64,000 bases of DNA from Verrucomicrobiaceae bacterium UBA7681 (GCA_002482965.1 DLGZ01000004.1:231580-295579), one strand, 5' to 3'; counted from the stretch's first letter, positions 18,986-27,877 are shown. Notes: a model not told the origin generated them from the letters alone. Numbers and translations are program-made.

Positions 18986-19240
18986 TTATTTGGCTTTCTT
19001 TTCAGCGGCGGGGGCGGCGGACTTCTGCTTGGCCCAGCGCTTGCGCTGCGCATCAGCGATCTTCTTGCGAGCAGCAGCGGACATGACGCGCTTCTTTTTG
19101 GCGGGCTTTTCAGTCGTGGAAGAAGGGGTGGAGGCAGACTTGGATGAACCGCTGAGCAGTTGTGCAAGTTCCTGCTGCATGTCTTCGATTTTTTCTTGAA
19201 GAGCAGCGGCGCGGCGAAGTTGGGATGAGGATAGGATCAT
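18986..19240 (-). CDS. Small Lys/Ala-rich basic protein, possible nucleic-acid binder
   Basis: An 84-residue protein starting at the ATG at 19240 (MILSSSQLRR). An N-terminal helix (LQEKIEDMQQELAQLL) is followed by a Ser/Thr linker and a strongly basic C-terminus with SAAARKKIADAQRKRWAKQK, like the RKKI-x-AQRKRW segment seen in small basic proteins of Verrucomicrobia and in NUMOD-type DNA-binding motifs. It could bind DNA or RNA; function unproven. The upstream region is AT-rich and the gene has its own terminator. Confidence 0.65.
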   Translation of the reverse strand: MILSSSQLRRAAALQEKIEDMQQELAQLLSGSSKSASTPSSTTEKPAKKKRVMSAAARKKIADAQRKRWAKQKSAAPAAEKKAK

Positions 19241-19331
19241 TTGTTTTATTTTTCGGGGTACAATACCTTGTTTATGAAAGACATAAGGCAAAGTCAAGCC
19301 CCGAACTCTAAAGCTATTCCCGTATTGGCGG

Positions 19332-20600
19332 TTAAAGCGCCCTGTTATAGATGCTCTGGAATACCTCCACGGCATTTGGGTCTATGATTGTGATGCCGTT
19401 TTGGTCGAAACGTGCGGTCACTGTCGCTCCTTTGCCTTCCTGCATGTACTTCCAGTTGAGGTCTCGCACTCGGGCGGCCGCATCCACAATAGCGCAGGTA
19501 ATACGAGCGTCTTCGGCGGTTGGATAGAGTGAGGCCACGGCATCCCGTGTCTCTTGGGCAAACTTGACGCGGCAGATGGCCACCAGGCCTACGGTCAGAC
19601 TATCCACGCCATAACCGATGTAACCTTTGCTGCCATCAGGTCGGGATACTTCACGGGTAAAGTGATTGTTACTTGTGCGCGTGCCGCCGCCCTGATTCCA
19701 CCAGCGGAAGCCACGATATTGCTGGTCGCTTTCGACTTTGCCGTCAGCACCGACGATCTCGTGACCTTGATTCACCGGACCTTCAAAGTCAGCGGGAGTC
19801 ACCCAGTTGTTATTAAAGCTGATCGACATGCCGTTGTCGAAATCAACGCGCACCTGCACGGCGTCGAAGGCATTGATGCCATCGCGGATCAGGCGCTTCT
19901 TCTGGCCTACCGCGGTGAGGGACACCGGCTTGCTATGGTAGTAGCTCCAGATCAGGTCTGTCCAATGCGGGCCGACGTAGCTGAAGGGGTCGCTGCTTTC
20001 CACCCACTTGAAGGTGCTGGTGCTGACTTCGAGCGGTTCTTCGAGATAGGCGGTGCCATAGAGTGGCGCACCAATGCGGTTCTGGATGTCATCGCGAATG
20101 CGCAGGTGGTCGGGGTCGTAGCGCTTGTGCATGTCCACAGCGACGATGAGGTTCTGCGCCTTGGCTGCGGCGATGATTTCATCCGACTCCTGAATGGAGA
20201 GGCACATGGGTTTTTCGGTCAAGACGTGAACTCCCTTGGCCAGCGCGGCGAGAATCGGCTGCGTGTGGAGATGATCGGGAGTTGCCACGGCCATGACGTC
20301 GAGATCTGGAAAGGCGGCGAGGATGTCATCCCAGGGCGCATCGCCATGGAAGGCGCGCGGCTCGTGGCCGGTGAGGTCCTTGAAGGCTGCAGCGGTTTTG
20401 AGGGCTGATTTCTCGCTGCGGGTGGCGACGGCGACGAGATCAAATTTTACTCCGGCGAGTTCGCGGGAGTATTTGTCGAGGCCGACACGGGCGAGCTGCC
20501 CGGCGATGCCGAAGCGCTGCAAGTCCGCGTAAGCACGCGCGTGAACATCTCCGCCGAACATGCCGGCGCCAACGAGGGCAATCTTGATGGTGGGTTCCAT
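19332..20600 (-). CDS. Gfo/Idh/MocA-family oxidoreductase
   Basis: A 422-residue NAD(P)-dependent sugar or inositol dehydrogenase. The Rossmann start IALVGAGMFGGDVHARAYADL, the MAVATPDHLHTQPILAALAKGVHVLTEKPMC segment with catalytic EKP, and the DMHKRYDPDHL strand are standard for the family. A C-terminal beta-sheet dimerisation domain includes PHWTDLIWSYYHSKPVSLTAVG. The PHWTDLIWS segment replaces the usual GGHxxD motif. The substrate cannot be read. Transcribed alone in the direction of the small basic gene. Confidence 0.9.
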   Translation of the reverse strand: MEPTIKIALVGAGMFGGDVHARAYADLQRFGIAGQLARVGLDKYSRELAGVKFDLVAVATRSEKSALKTAAAFKDLTGHEPRAFHGDAPWDDILAAFPDLDVMAVATPDHLHTQPILAALAKGVHVLTEKPMCLSIQESDEIIAAAKAQNLIVAVDMHKRYDPDHLRIRDDIQNRIGAPLYGTAYLEEPLEVSTSTFKWVESSDPFSYVGPHWTDLIWSYYHSKPVSLTAVGQKKRLIRDGINAFDAVQVRVDFDNGMSISFNNNWVTPADFEGPVNQGHEIVGADGKVESDQQYRGFRWWNQGGGTRTSNNHFTREVSRPDGSKGYIGYGVDSLTVGLVAICRVKFAQETRDAVASLYPTAEDARITCAIVDAAARVRDLNWKYMQEGKGATVTARFDQNGITIIDPNAVEVFQSIYNRAL

Positions 20601-20753
20601 GGTGACTCATGGAACGCGAAGTCCGACGGCATGCAACAGGTCAAGCTGATACACGAATGCCGGTTTCTCATGTTTTGGTGAGCCTGAACTGCTGGAGAAA
20701 AAACGGCGGGTTTCCTTTTGTACCGAACCTAGCTGCTCAAGGAAGGTACGAAA

Positions 20754-20781
20754 AACGCGGGAGTCTTGCGACTCCCGCGTT
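20754..20781 (-). terminator. Rho-independent terminator of the rpoA-rplQ transcript
   Basis: A perfect 12-bp stem (AACGCGGGAGTC / GACTCCCGCGTT) with a loop reading GCAA on the minus strand, followed there by five T residues. It sits 28 bp after the rplQ stop and has the same architecture as the terminator at 18924. Confidence 0.9.
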
Positions 20782-20809
20782 GAATGGTTTCTCGATGAGA
20801 GACGCCTGC

Positions 20810-21307
20810 TTATTCAGCGGCGGCTGCTTCAGCGGCTTTCTTCTTTGGGGCGGCCTTCTTCTTGGCAGGAGCCTTTTTGGCTGGTGCTGCGTCTTCGGCG
20901 GCAGGTTCAGCTGCGGCTTCAGTTTCAGGGGCTGCGGCGACCTTTGGCACGTAGGCGTCCACCCACTCGATGTAAGCCATCGGAGCGGAGTCGCTACGGC
21001 GTTGGCCGAGCTTGGTGATGCGGGTATAGCCACCGACGCGGTCCTTGGAGGCGACTGCGATCTCTTCGAAGAGCTTCTTCACCACGTCTTTGTGACGGAG
21101 GGAGGAGAGGGCGGTGCGGCGTGCATGCAGGGTGCCGCGCTTGCCGAGGGTGACGAGCTTCTCCGCGTAAGGGCGGAGGGCTTTAGCCTTGGCGAGTGTG
21201 GTGCGAATCCGGCGGTGCTCGATGAGCGAGACCGTGAGATTCATGAGCAGCGCGTCGCGGTGATCTTGCTTGCGCTGAAGTTTGACGATTTTTCTTCCGT
21301 GTTTCAT
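20810..21307 (-). CDS. rplQ: 50S ribosomal protein L17 with Ala/Lys-rich C-terminal tail
   Basis: A 165-residue ribosomal protein. The first 118 residues are canonical L17 (MKHGRKIVKLQRKQDHRDALLMNL, RTTLAKAKALRPYAEKLVTLGKRG, GGYTRITKLGQRRSDSAPMAYIEWV). Then a 45-residue tail of Ala, Pro, Lys and Glu (KKAPAKKKAAPKKKAAEAAAA) exceeds the usual 120-130 length. It follows rpoA by 36 bp, the conserved order. Confidence 0.97.
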   Translation of the reverse strand: MKHGRKIVKLQRKQDHRDALLMNLTVSLIEHRRIRTTLAKAKALRPYAEKLVTLGKRGTLHARRTALSSLRHKDVVKKLFEEIAVASKDRVGGYTRITKLGQRRSDSAPMAYIEWVDAYVPKVAAAPETEAAAEPAAEDAAPAKKAPAKKKAAPKKKAAEAAAAE

Positions 21308-21343
21308 GTCCTAAATTGATTCTAAAATTCTGTCTGTGATTGA

Positions 21344-22465
21344 TTACTCGTCTTCGTCGTCTGCGTCTGGCAGATGGCTGTCCACGAGCTTGGTGAAGTC
21401 GAGGGAGTCGGCTTCTTCATCGTCGTCGCCGATCATGCTGCTGCGGGCAAGGAGGGAGACACCACCAGGGGTGGCCTCAAGCAGCGCTGGATCGAACTTC
21501 ATGCCGAGAGACAGACCAAGCTCTGCGAGCTTTTCCTTGATCTCGGTGAGGGACTTCTTGCCGAAGTTGCGGTAACGAAGCATTTCGCCTTCGGTCTTCA
21601 TGGCCAGCTGGCCGACGCTGGTGATATTGGCGTTGTTCAGGCAGTTGGCGGCGCGGACGGAGAGTTCGATCTCGTTGACGCTCATGTTCAGGAGCTTGCG
21701 CAGCTCGCTGTTTTCTTCGCTCTGAGCTTCCGGTGCGGCTTCGAATTCGATGGCCTTGTCGTCATAGTTGACGAAGACGTCGAGGTGGTGGCGCAGGATG
21801 GCGGCAGACTGCAGGAGGGAATCCTGCGGGGTGATGCGGCCGTCGGTCCAGATGTCGAGCACCAGCTTGTCATAGTCAGTGTTCTGACCGACGCGGGTGC
21901 TTTCCACGCCGTACTTCACGCGGGTGACGGGGCTGTAGATGGAGTCGATTGGGATGACGCCGATGGGGGTGTCAATGCGCTTGTTTTCTTCCCAGGTGGA
22001 GAAGCCACGGCCCACGCGGACTTCGAATTCGCATTCGAACTTCGTCTTGCGGTCCAGCGTGCAGATCACGAGATCCTTGTTGATGACTTCGTAGTGGTTA
22101 TCGTCCTTGATGTCGCCGGCGGTGACGGGGCCTTCTTTGTCGGCCAGGATGGAAAGCAGGCGGGGCTCCTTGGCATCGCTGTGATGCTTAAAACGGACCT
22201 TCTTGAGGTTCAGGATGATCTGAACGACGTCTTCGAGCACGCCCGGAAGGGTGGTGAATTCGTGTTCCGCGCCGCGGATTTTCACGGAAGTGATGGACGC
22301 GCCCTCAAGGGAGGAGAGAAGGACGCGGCGGAGGGAGTTGCCAATCGTGTGACCGTAACCTTTGTCAAAAGGTTCGGCGGTAAATTGGGCGTAGGTTTCG
22401 GTTGCCGTGGCCTCGTTTTTCACAAGGCGGCTGGGCATCTCGAATCGGGCAAGACGTACTGACAT
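21344..22465 (-). CDS. rpoA: DNA-directed RNA polymerase subunit alpha
   Basis: A 373-residue subunit with the N-terminal dimerisation domain (FEPFDKGYGHTIGNSLRRVLLSSLEGASITSVKI) and the C-terminal alpha-CTD (NELELSVRAANCL-type helix, NITSVGQLAMKTEGEMLRYRNFGKKSLTEIKEKL), ending in an acidic tail. I take the ATG at 22465 as start; an in-frame upstream ATG at 22549 adds 28 residues unlike any RpoA. Unlike the classic order, no rpsD/rpsK lies upstream; the next gene is a PDZ protein. Confidence 0.97.
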   Translation of the reverse strand: MSVRLARFEMPSRLVKNEATATETYAQFTAEPFDKGYGHTIGNSLRRVLLSSLEGASITSVKIRGAEHEFTTLPGVLEDVVQIILNLKKVRFKHHSDAKEPRLLSILADKEGPVTAGDIKDDNHYEVINKDLVICTLDRKTKFECEFEVRVGRGFSTWEENKRIDTPIGVIPIDSIYSPVTRVKYGVESTRVGQNTDYDKLVLDIWTDGRITPQDSLLQSAAILRHHLDVFVNYDDKAIEFEAAPEAQSEENSELRKLLNMSVNEIELSVRAANCLNNANITSVGQLAMKTEGEMLRYRNFGKKSLTEIKEKLAELGLSLGMKFDPALLEATPGGVSLLARSSMIGDDDEEADSLDFTKLVDSHLPDADDEDE

Positions 22466-22667
22466 AGGATATGTGGGTAACACTAACGGCCGGGTTACCT
22501 CCGGGCGAGATCCCTGCACATCTCGAAGAGAGGCAGGCGCGGAGACCAACGGCGAATGGATGACGACTCGCAGGGGGCGGAGAGTATGGAAGCCGGTCTT
22601 TGGAATGCAACCGGGAATTTTAGGGGGAAAAGAGGCCGGAAACGCCCGGGGGCAGGGCTGGTTCCGG
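22466..22667. promoter_or_regulatory. Leader region of rpoA
   Basis: This 202-bp gap between the upstream PDZ protein stop and rpoA holds no gene. It should carry an rpoA promoter or leader. I see GC-rich imperfect dyads but no convincing -35/-10 or known ribosomal leader fold. Confidence 0.3.
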
Positions 22668-23984
22668 CTACTGTTGCGGCAGATTCAGTTCCAACTGCTC
22701 TTTGCCCCGTAGCACGGTGGCGGGGATTTTCTCCCCTGGAAGGTGGTGCAGCAGCAGGTCGCCGATGATGGCGCTCTCCGTGAGGCGCTGTTTCAGATCG
22801 CCGATCTGAACGAGAATATCGCCCTTTTTAAAGCCCTCTTTCTTGGCGGCGGCGTGGGGGCCGTACTCGCCCACGTGGAAGACGCGCAGGGCCATCTGGG
22901 TCTTATCGAGGCCCTGGGCGGCGCGCTCCTCATCGGTGAGATCGTCCATTTTCATGCCGCCAAAGGCCATCGCCCGCATGGGCCAGGTGCCGACGCGCTT
23001 GCCAATGTCCGAACTCATGCGCCAGCCGGAGGGAAGTTCGAGGGTGACGGGGGTTTCCTTGCCGCCCCGCAGGAATGTGGCGGGCAGGGAGCCGGAGTCG
23101 GGCGAGCGATGCAGAACCCAGCTCACATCGGCGATGGAAACGAGCGGTTGCTGGTTGAGCGACAGGAAGCTGTCACCAGTCTGGACACCGGCCTTGGCGG
23201 CTGGTGAACCCGCGGCGACGGCTTCGACTTTGGCGATCTCATCTGTGGCGAGGGTGATGCCGAGGGTTTCTATAGAAGGCTGCGGGTAAATCCACTCGAC
23301 GGGCACGGGCTTGTTCTGGCCACGGTAGTAGGCTCGAAAGGCGTCACCCACCATGTGGCAGTGGACGCAACTGGCCACGACTTTGCCGTTCCAGTCGAGT
23401 TTGCTCTGGTACTTGCCTGCGAGTGTCGGGAACTCAACGGGCGTCTGGTAGGGCGTGGGCCCGCCCTGCTTGCCGCTCAGCGCGGCTTTGTTGGCGGGAT
23501 AGCCTTGGTGAAGGGCCAGGGCGGCTTCGAGCGCTTTTTTGAAACTGGCGGTGGTTTTGTTCAGCGGGTCCTTTTGATGCAGCCAGGAGCCATAGCGTCC
23601 GTAGGTCGTGCCGTCGCCATTGAAGAGAATTGCCGAAAATGAGAGATCGTAGTCAAACTGGAAGCGGGAGAGATCGAGCGCGTTCGCATTGATGATGCGT
23701 ACGCAGACAAACTGATCTAGCAGGGGCACGAGTTCCTGTTCTTCCAGAACGCTGGCGTCAATGCCCGCGCAGGACATGCAAGGCAGGCAGCGCAGCACCA
23801 CGAGCAGCGGTTTGCCGGTGGTCTTCGCGAGGCGGAAACCGCCGTCGATGTCATTCCAGTTCCAGCGCGGGTCGTTTTCCAGCCGGGCCTTGTCACTTCG
23901 CACCGCGCCCTCACGATCCTTCACCGTGGCGGCGGGAGCTGCGGCGACCAAGGAAAGAAGCGAGAACAGGATTGCGGTCTTCAT
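22668..23984 (-). CDS. Secreted thioredoxin-like, CxxCH and double PDZ protein
   Basis: A 438-residue exported protein (signal MKTAILFSLLSLVAAAPA). Residues about 40-165 look like a thioredoxin fold with CLPCMSC at 66-72, where a redox CxxC would sit. A haem-c type CVHCH lies at 206-210, and two PDZ-like domains follow (about 235-315 with AAGSPAAKAGVQTGDSFLSLNQQPL, and about 370-430 with KKEGFKKGDILVQIGDL). The mix suggests a periplasmic redox or protein-quality role, but no exact counterpart is known to me. Confidence 0.7.
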   Translation of the reverse strand: MKTAILFSLLSLVAAAPAATVKDREGAVRSDKARLENDPRWNWNDIDGGFRLAKTTGKPLLVVLRCLPCMSCAGIDASVLEEQELVPLLDQFVCVRIINANALDLSRFQFDYDLSFSAILFNGDGTTYGRYGSWLHQKDPLNKTTASFKKALEAALALHQGYPANKAALSGKQGGPTPYQTPVEFPTLAGKYQSKLDWNGKVVASCVHCHMVGDAFRAYYRGQNKPVPVEWIYPQPSIETLGITLATDEIAKVEAVAAGSPAAKAGVQTGDSFLSLNQQPLVSIADVSWVLHRSPDSGSLPATFLRGGKETPVTLELPSGWRMSSDIGKRVGTWPMRAMAFGGMKMDDLTDEERAAQGLDKTQMALRVFHVGEYGPHAAAKKEGFKKGDILVQIGDLKQRLTESAIIGDLLLHHLPGEKIPATVLRGKEQLELNLPQQ

Positions 23985-24108
23985 GCCGCATTCTGACGAA
24001 CTCGGAGAGTCCGTGGCAAGCCAAGAATTTTTTTCGGCAGGTTTTTGGAATGGACAGGCTTCGGTTTTCTCCGGTTAATCGTGCCAGCTTCCCACCCACG
24101 CGCTTTTT

Positions 24109-25179
24109 ATGTCTGAAGTCACCGCCATTTCCAAATTCGCCTGCCCGGCCTGCGGCGCAGAGGCCGTCTGGACCCCCGCTAAAAAGGCGCTGGTCTGCCC
24201 CTACTGCGGCACGGTGTCTCCTGCAGAGCTCAAATCTGACGGCAAGCTGGTGGAGGAAAATGACCTCGTGGCCATGCTGCGGGCCATTCCCGATGACCAG
24301 CGCGGCTGGGCGGCGGTGCGCAAGACGGTGAAGTGCCAGAGCTGCCAGGCCATTTCCGTCTTTGATGAAAAGCGGGTGGCTCAAAATTGTGACTTCTGCG
24401 GCTCACCGGCCATGATTGCCATGGATGATGTCGGCTCGCCGATCCGGCCTGGCAGCCAGCTGCCATTCAAAATTTCCCAAAGCCAGGTGCGTGAGGACAT
24501 CCGCCGCTGGTATTCCAGTCACTTCTGGGCACCGAACGCTCTCGGGCAGAAGGCCATGACCGACACGCTGCATGGCATGTACCTCCCATATTGGACCTTT
24601 GACGCGCATGCGGAATGCCCCTGGGAGGCGGAGGCCGGGTACTATTACTACACCACCGACAGCAAGGGGAACCGCACCCGGCACACACGCTGGGAGTATG
24701 CGTCCGGTCACGTCAGCAGTGACTTTGACGATGTGCTGGTGCCAGCCTCGAAGGGGGTGCACACGGCGCTGCTCGAAAAGCTGCAGCCGTTTCCCACCTC
24801 CACCGATCTTCTCCCCTATGACCCGGGCTATCTCTCCGGCTGGGTGGTTGAGCAGTATCAGATCGATCTCGTGCAGGCGGCGGGAGATTCACGCGGACGC
24901 ATGGATGGCATGCTGCGCAGCCAGTGCACCTCGCAGATTCCTGGTGATACCAGTCGCAATCTGCAAATCTCCCCGGACTACAGCGCGCAAACCTTCAAGC
25001 ATGTGCTGCTGCCGGTCTGGCTGCTGACTTACACCTATGGCACGAAGACGTATCAGGTCACCGTGAATGGAGCCACGGGCAAGATCGGTGGCGAATACCC
25101 GCTGAGCTGGGTGAAGATCACCATCGCCATCGTGATCGCGCTGATCATCCTCGGCATTTTCATGGCGTCGCAGAACTGA
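24109..25179 (+). CDS. Zinc-ribbon protein with C-terminal membrane anchor
   Basis: A 356-residue protein. Two CxxC pairs at the N-terminus (CPACG, CPYCG) and two more (CQSC, CDFCG) form TFIIB-like zinc ribbons in the first 110 residues. The central part (KAMTDTLHGMYLPYWTFDAHAECPWEAEAGYYYYTTDSKG) matches proteins often annotated as primosomal-protein-N'-like without helicase motifs. One transmembrane helix closes the protein (WVKITIAIVIALIILGIFMA). Function unknown. The permease gene begins 6 bp after its stop. Confidence 0.75.
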   Translation: MSEVTAISKFACPACGAEAVWTPAKKALVCPYCGTVSPAELKSDGKLVEENDLVAMLRAIPDDQRGWAAVRKTVKCQSCQAISVFDEKRVAQNCDFCGSPAMIAMDDVGSPIRPGSQLPFKISQSQVREDIRRWYSSHFWAPNALGQKAMTDTLHGMYLPYWTFDAHAECPWEAEAGYYYYTTDSKGNRTRHTRWEYASGHVSSDFDDVLVPASKGVHTALLEKLQPFPTSTDLLPYDPGYLSGWVVEQYQIDLVQAAGDSRGRMDGMLRSQCTSQIPGDTSRNLQISPDYSAQTFKHVLLPVWLLTYTYGTKTYQVTVNGATGKIGGEYPLSWVKITIAIVIALIILGIFMASQN

Positions 25180-25185
25180 GCCCGC

Positions 25186-26310
25186 GTGAATTTCCGCTTT
25201 CGAGAACTGCCCATCGCCATCGCGCTGCTCGCGATCTGCGCGTTCTTTGCCATCAAGGATCCGGCATTTCTTGGGGCGCGCAATCTGTCGCTGCTCGTTA
25301 CGGAGCTTTCGATCACCGCCACGCTGGCCATGGGCATGCTGCTCATCCTGCTGCCGGGCCACATTGATCTGTCTGCGGGCAGCGGGGTCGGTTTGCTCGG
25401 CGGCATTGCGAGTGTGCTGGTGTTTCATTATCACCTGCCGGCACCTGCTGCGCTCGGAGTGGGATTTCTCTGCGGTGTGTTAATCTGGATGGCGATGGGG
25501 GCCTTCATCGTGTGCGAGCGCATGCCTGCCTTCATTGTCACGCTCGGCGCTCTGCTGATTTTCAAAGGGCTCTTCTGGCTCGTTATCGACAATGCCACCG
25601 TGCCTGTGGCACCCGGCGGGCAGAGCAATTTGTACTCGCTGCTCACCACCTACTACCTGCCGGTGCAGTTGGGCTGGCTGCTCGCGGCGGGGCTTGTGCT
25701 CGCCCTGGTCTTCACCACGCTCAGTGCGCGCAAACGCCGCATGCAGCATGGGTTTGCGGTGGACAGCAAGGAGATGGCGTTCATGCGCCTGTTCATCACC
25801 GCGCAGGCCATCGCGCTGTTTGTTCTCGTCACGGGTCAGTTTCGTGGCATCCCGCTGCCATCGCTCATCCTCGGAGGCGTGACACTGATCGTGTATGCGG
25901 TCACGCAGCACACAGCGCTGGGGCGTCACTTGTATGCCATCGGCGGTAGCGCAGAGGCAGCCATGGTATCGGGGGTGCCGATGAAACGCACCGTGATAGC
26001 GGCCTACAGCGGCATGGGGGCCATCGTGGCCATCACGGGCTTCATGCAGACCGCCTATGTCGGTTCATCCACGACGACCACAGGAGACTTGATGGAGCTC
26101 GATGCCGTCGCCGCCTGCGTGATCGGCGGCGTGAGCCTGCGCGGCGGGCGCGGCAATGTGCTGGGCGTGCTGCTAGGGGCTCTCATCATTGCCTGCCTGC
26201 TGAACGGCATGGTGCTGACGTCTGTGCAGAATCATAACAAATACATCGCCCGTGGTGTTGTGCTGATTCTCGCGGTCTGGATGGACATGCGACTTAGCCG
26301 GAGGCACTGA
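25186..26310 (+). CDS. Orphan sugar ABC-transporter permease, XylH/RbsC-like
   Basis: A 374-residue membrane protein with about ten hydrophobic helices. MGMLLILLPGHIDLSAGSGVGLLG and GRHLYAIGGSAEAAMVSGVPMKRT, plus VAACVIGGVSLRGGRGNVLGVLLGALI, are hallmarks of the XylH/RbsC permease family (BPD_transp_2). It starts with GTG directly after the zinc-ribbon gene. No ATPase or sugar-binding protein gene is near, so partners must be encoded elsewhere or the protein has another role. Confidence 0.85.
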   Translation: MNFRFRELPIAIALLAICAFFAIKDPAFLGARNLSLLVTELSITATLAMGMLLILLPGHIDLSAGSGVGLLGGIASVLVFHYHLPAPAALGVGFLCGVLIWMAMGAFIVCERMPAFIVTLGALLIFKGLFWLVIDNATVPVAPGGQSNLYSLLTTYYLPVQLGWLLAAGLVLALVFTTLSARKRRMQHGFAVDSKEMAFMRLFITAQAIALFVLVTGQFRGIPLPSLILGGVTLIVYAVTQHTALGRHLYAIGGSAEAAMVSGVPMKRTVIAAYSGMGAIVAITGFMQTAYVGSSTTTTGDLMELDAVAACVIGGVSLRGGRGNVLGVLLGALIIACLLNGMVLTSVQNHNKYIARGVVLILAVWMDMRLSRRH

Positions 26311-26354
26311 CGAAATCATTCGTCATTCTGGTTTCGTCATTCATTCTCTCTCTC

Positions 26355-27227
26355 ATGTCCTCCGCCACCAGCCTCCTCAAACAGCACCTTCAGCAGCGCC
26401 AGATGCTGGGGAAGACGCACGTCTCGTTGCGTCCGGGGACGATGGAGAAACTCAGCGGGCTCGGACGTCCGCCTGCGGCACGCGCCATTCCCGAGCCTGA
26501 ACCGCTGAGGCCGATTGCCGGGGCGACTGCGCGTGTCATTCGCGACACACCGCCGCCGGAGACGAAAAAGGCGGAATTGCTCGAAGTCGCGGGTGGGACG
26601 CTCGAAGAAAAGCTCGCGGCGTTGCGCTCGATGGCGGAGACGTGGGAGCCTGCGCTCTCCATGAGCAGCCTGCGCAAGACAATGGTCTTTGCCGTGGGGA
26701 GTCCGCTGGCATCGCTGATGTTTGTCGGTGAAGCACCAGGGGCGGAGGAGGAAAAGCTACGCGAGCCATTCGTGGGTCCGGCGGGGCAGAAACTCACCGC
26801 CATCATCAAGGCGATGGGGCTTGATCGTCCGAAAGTTTACATCAGCAACATTTGCAAATTCCGGCCTGCGATGGACAACCAGGGCAGTGGCAACCGCAAG
26901 CCCGATCCTGCGGAAATGAAAGCCTGCCTGCCCTTTGTGCTCACGGAGATTGATCTCATCAAGCCGCTGGTCATCGTGGCGCTCGGTGCCACGGCTGCAG
27001 AAGGGCTCGGCATTCCTGGCAGCGTCGGCGGTCTGCGCGGGCGGTTTCACAGCACCAGCGGCATTCCGACCATGGTTACTTATCATCCGTCTTACCTTCT
27101 GAGGGAAGAGCAAACGGGCGATGGCATTCGTGCCAAGCGCGCTGTGTGGGAGGACATGCTCAAGGTCATGGAAAAGCTGGGTCTGCCCATCAGCGAGAAG
27201 CAGCGCGGCTACTTTCAGGCCAAATAA
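26355..27227 (+). CDS. Uracil-DNA glycosylase, family-4-like, missing part of the Fe-S ligand set
   Basis: A 290-residue protein with a 95-residue low-complexity N-terminus and a C-terminal UDG domain: motif 1 GEAPGAEEEKLREPFVGPAG (125-144), NICKFRP, and motif 2 HPSYLLR (244-250). It should excise uracil from DNA. Family-4 enzymes carry a 4Fe-4S cluster with four Cys; here the N-terminal CxxC position reads PALSM and the KCRP Cys has shifted to ICKFRP (C167), with only C191 in its usual place, so cluster binding looks lost. Monocistronic on the plus strand. Confidence 0.85.
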   Translation: MSSATSLLKQHLQQRQMLGKTHVSLRPGTMEKLSGLGRPPAARAIPEPEPLRPIAGATARVIRDTPPPETKKAELLEVAGGTLEEKLAALRSMAETWEPALSMSSLRKTMVFAVGSPLASLMFVGEAPGAEEEKLREPFVGPAGQKLTAIIKAMGLDRPKVYISNICKFRPAMDNQGSGNRKPDPAEMKACLPFVLTEIDLIKPLVIVALGATAAEGLGIPGSVGGLRGRFHSTSGIPTMVTYHPSYLLREEQTGDGIRAKRAVWEDMLKVMEKLGLPISEKQRGYFQAK

Positions 27228-27244
27228 TCAACCGACACACTCTT

Positions 27245-27877
27245 ATGAACACGCGCTTCTCACTGCTGCTGTTGTTCACGTTGATTGCAGGTGGGGGGAT
27301 GTGTGTGTGGTTTGTTCGCCAAACTGCTGTGCCGAAGCTGCCGACTGTGGCCAAGGCTAAGCCAGCACCCGCGCCGGCGATTTCGACGCCCAAGGAAAAT
27401 GCCGGTGAGGCTTTGGCAGAGGAACGCCGGCACTACCGCCCCAAGCCTGTGACGGCTGCCGTGCGCCGCAAGGTGGATGACTTCATCCGTCGCTACAAGG
27501 AGGCTTCTCCTGAGGAACTGATGCAGAGCGAGGAAATGGCCTCGATGACGGAGCGCTTTGCAAAGAAAATGGAGGAGCCTGAGTTTCTGAGCGAGATGGA
27601 AAAGCGCATGGCTGCGATCAAGGCCGCGAAGGGGCGGGAGCATGGCATGCTGACCATCGGCAGCGGCAAACTCGATGAGCCGGAAGGCCGGGCCTGGCTG
27701 GAGGCGATGTTTGCCGACGACACGGATCTGCTGCTGGAATATATCCTCAACAAACTGGATGGTGCCATCTTTGAGCTGGCCTTTGATCCCACGCTGGAAC
27801 AGACCGAAAGCGGCGTGTCCATGAAAGGCACTCCTGCACCGACTCCGCCCCCGGCAGAGAACAAGCTGCCTGACTGA
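27245..27877 (+). CDS. Hypothetical exported helical protein
   Basis: A 210-residue protein starting at the ATG at 27245, 17 bp after the UDG stop. A single N-terminal hydrophobic segment (FSLLLLFTLIAGGGMCVWFV) acts as signal or anchor. An Ala/Pro-rich linker leads to charged helices (YRPKPVTAAVRRKVDDFIRRYKEASPEELMQSEEMASMTERF) and a Pro-rich tail. No family recognised. Confidence 0.6.
   Translation: MNTRFSLLLLFTLIAGGGMCVWFVRQTAVPKLPTVAKAKPAPAPAISTPKENAGEALAEERRHYRPKPVTAAVRRKVDDFIRRYKEASPEELMQSEEMASMTERFAKKMEEPEFLSEMEKRMAAIKAAKGREHGMLTIGSGKLDEPEGRAWLEAMFADDTDLLLEYILNKLDGAIFELAFDPTLEQTESGVSMKGTPAPTPPPAENKLPD

Noticed and set aside
21374..22462. 362-aa plus-strand open frame
   Set aside because: Antisense to rpoA; no recognisable domain.
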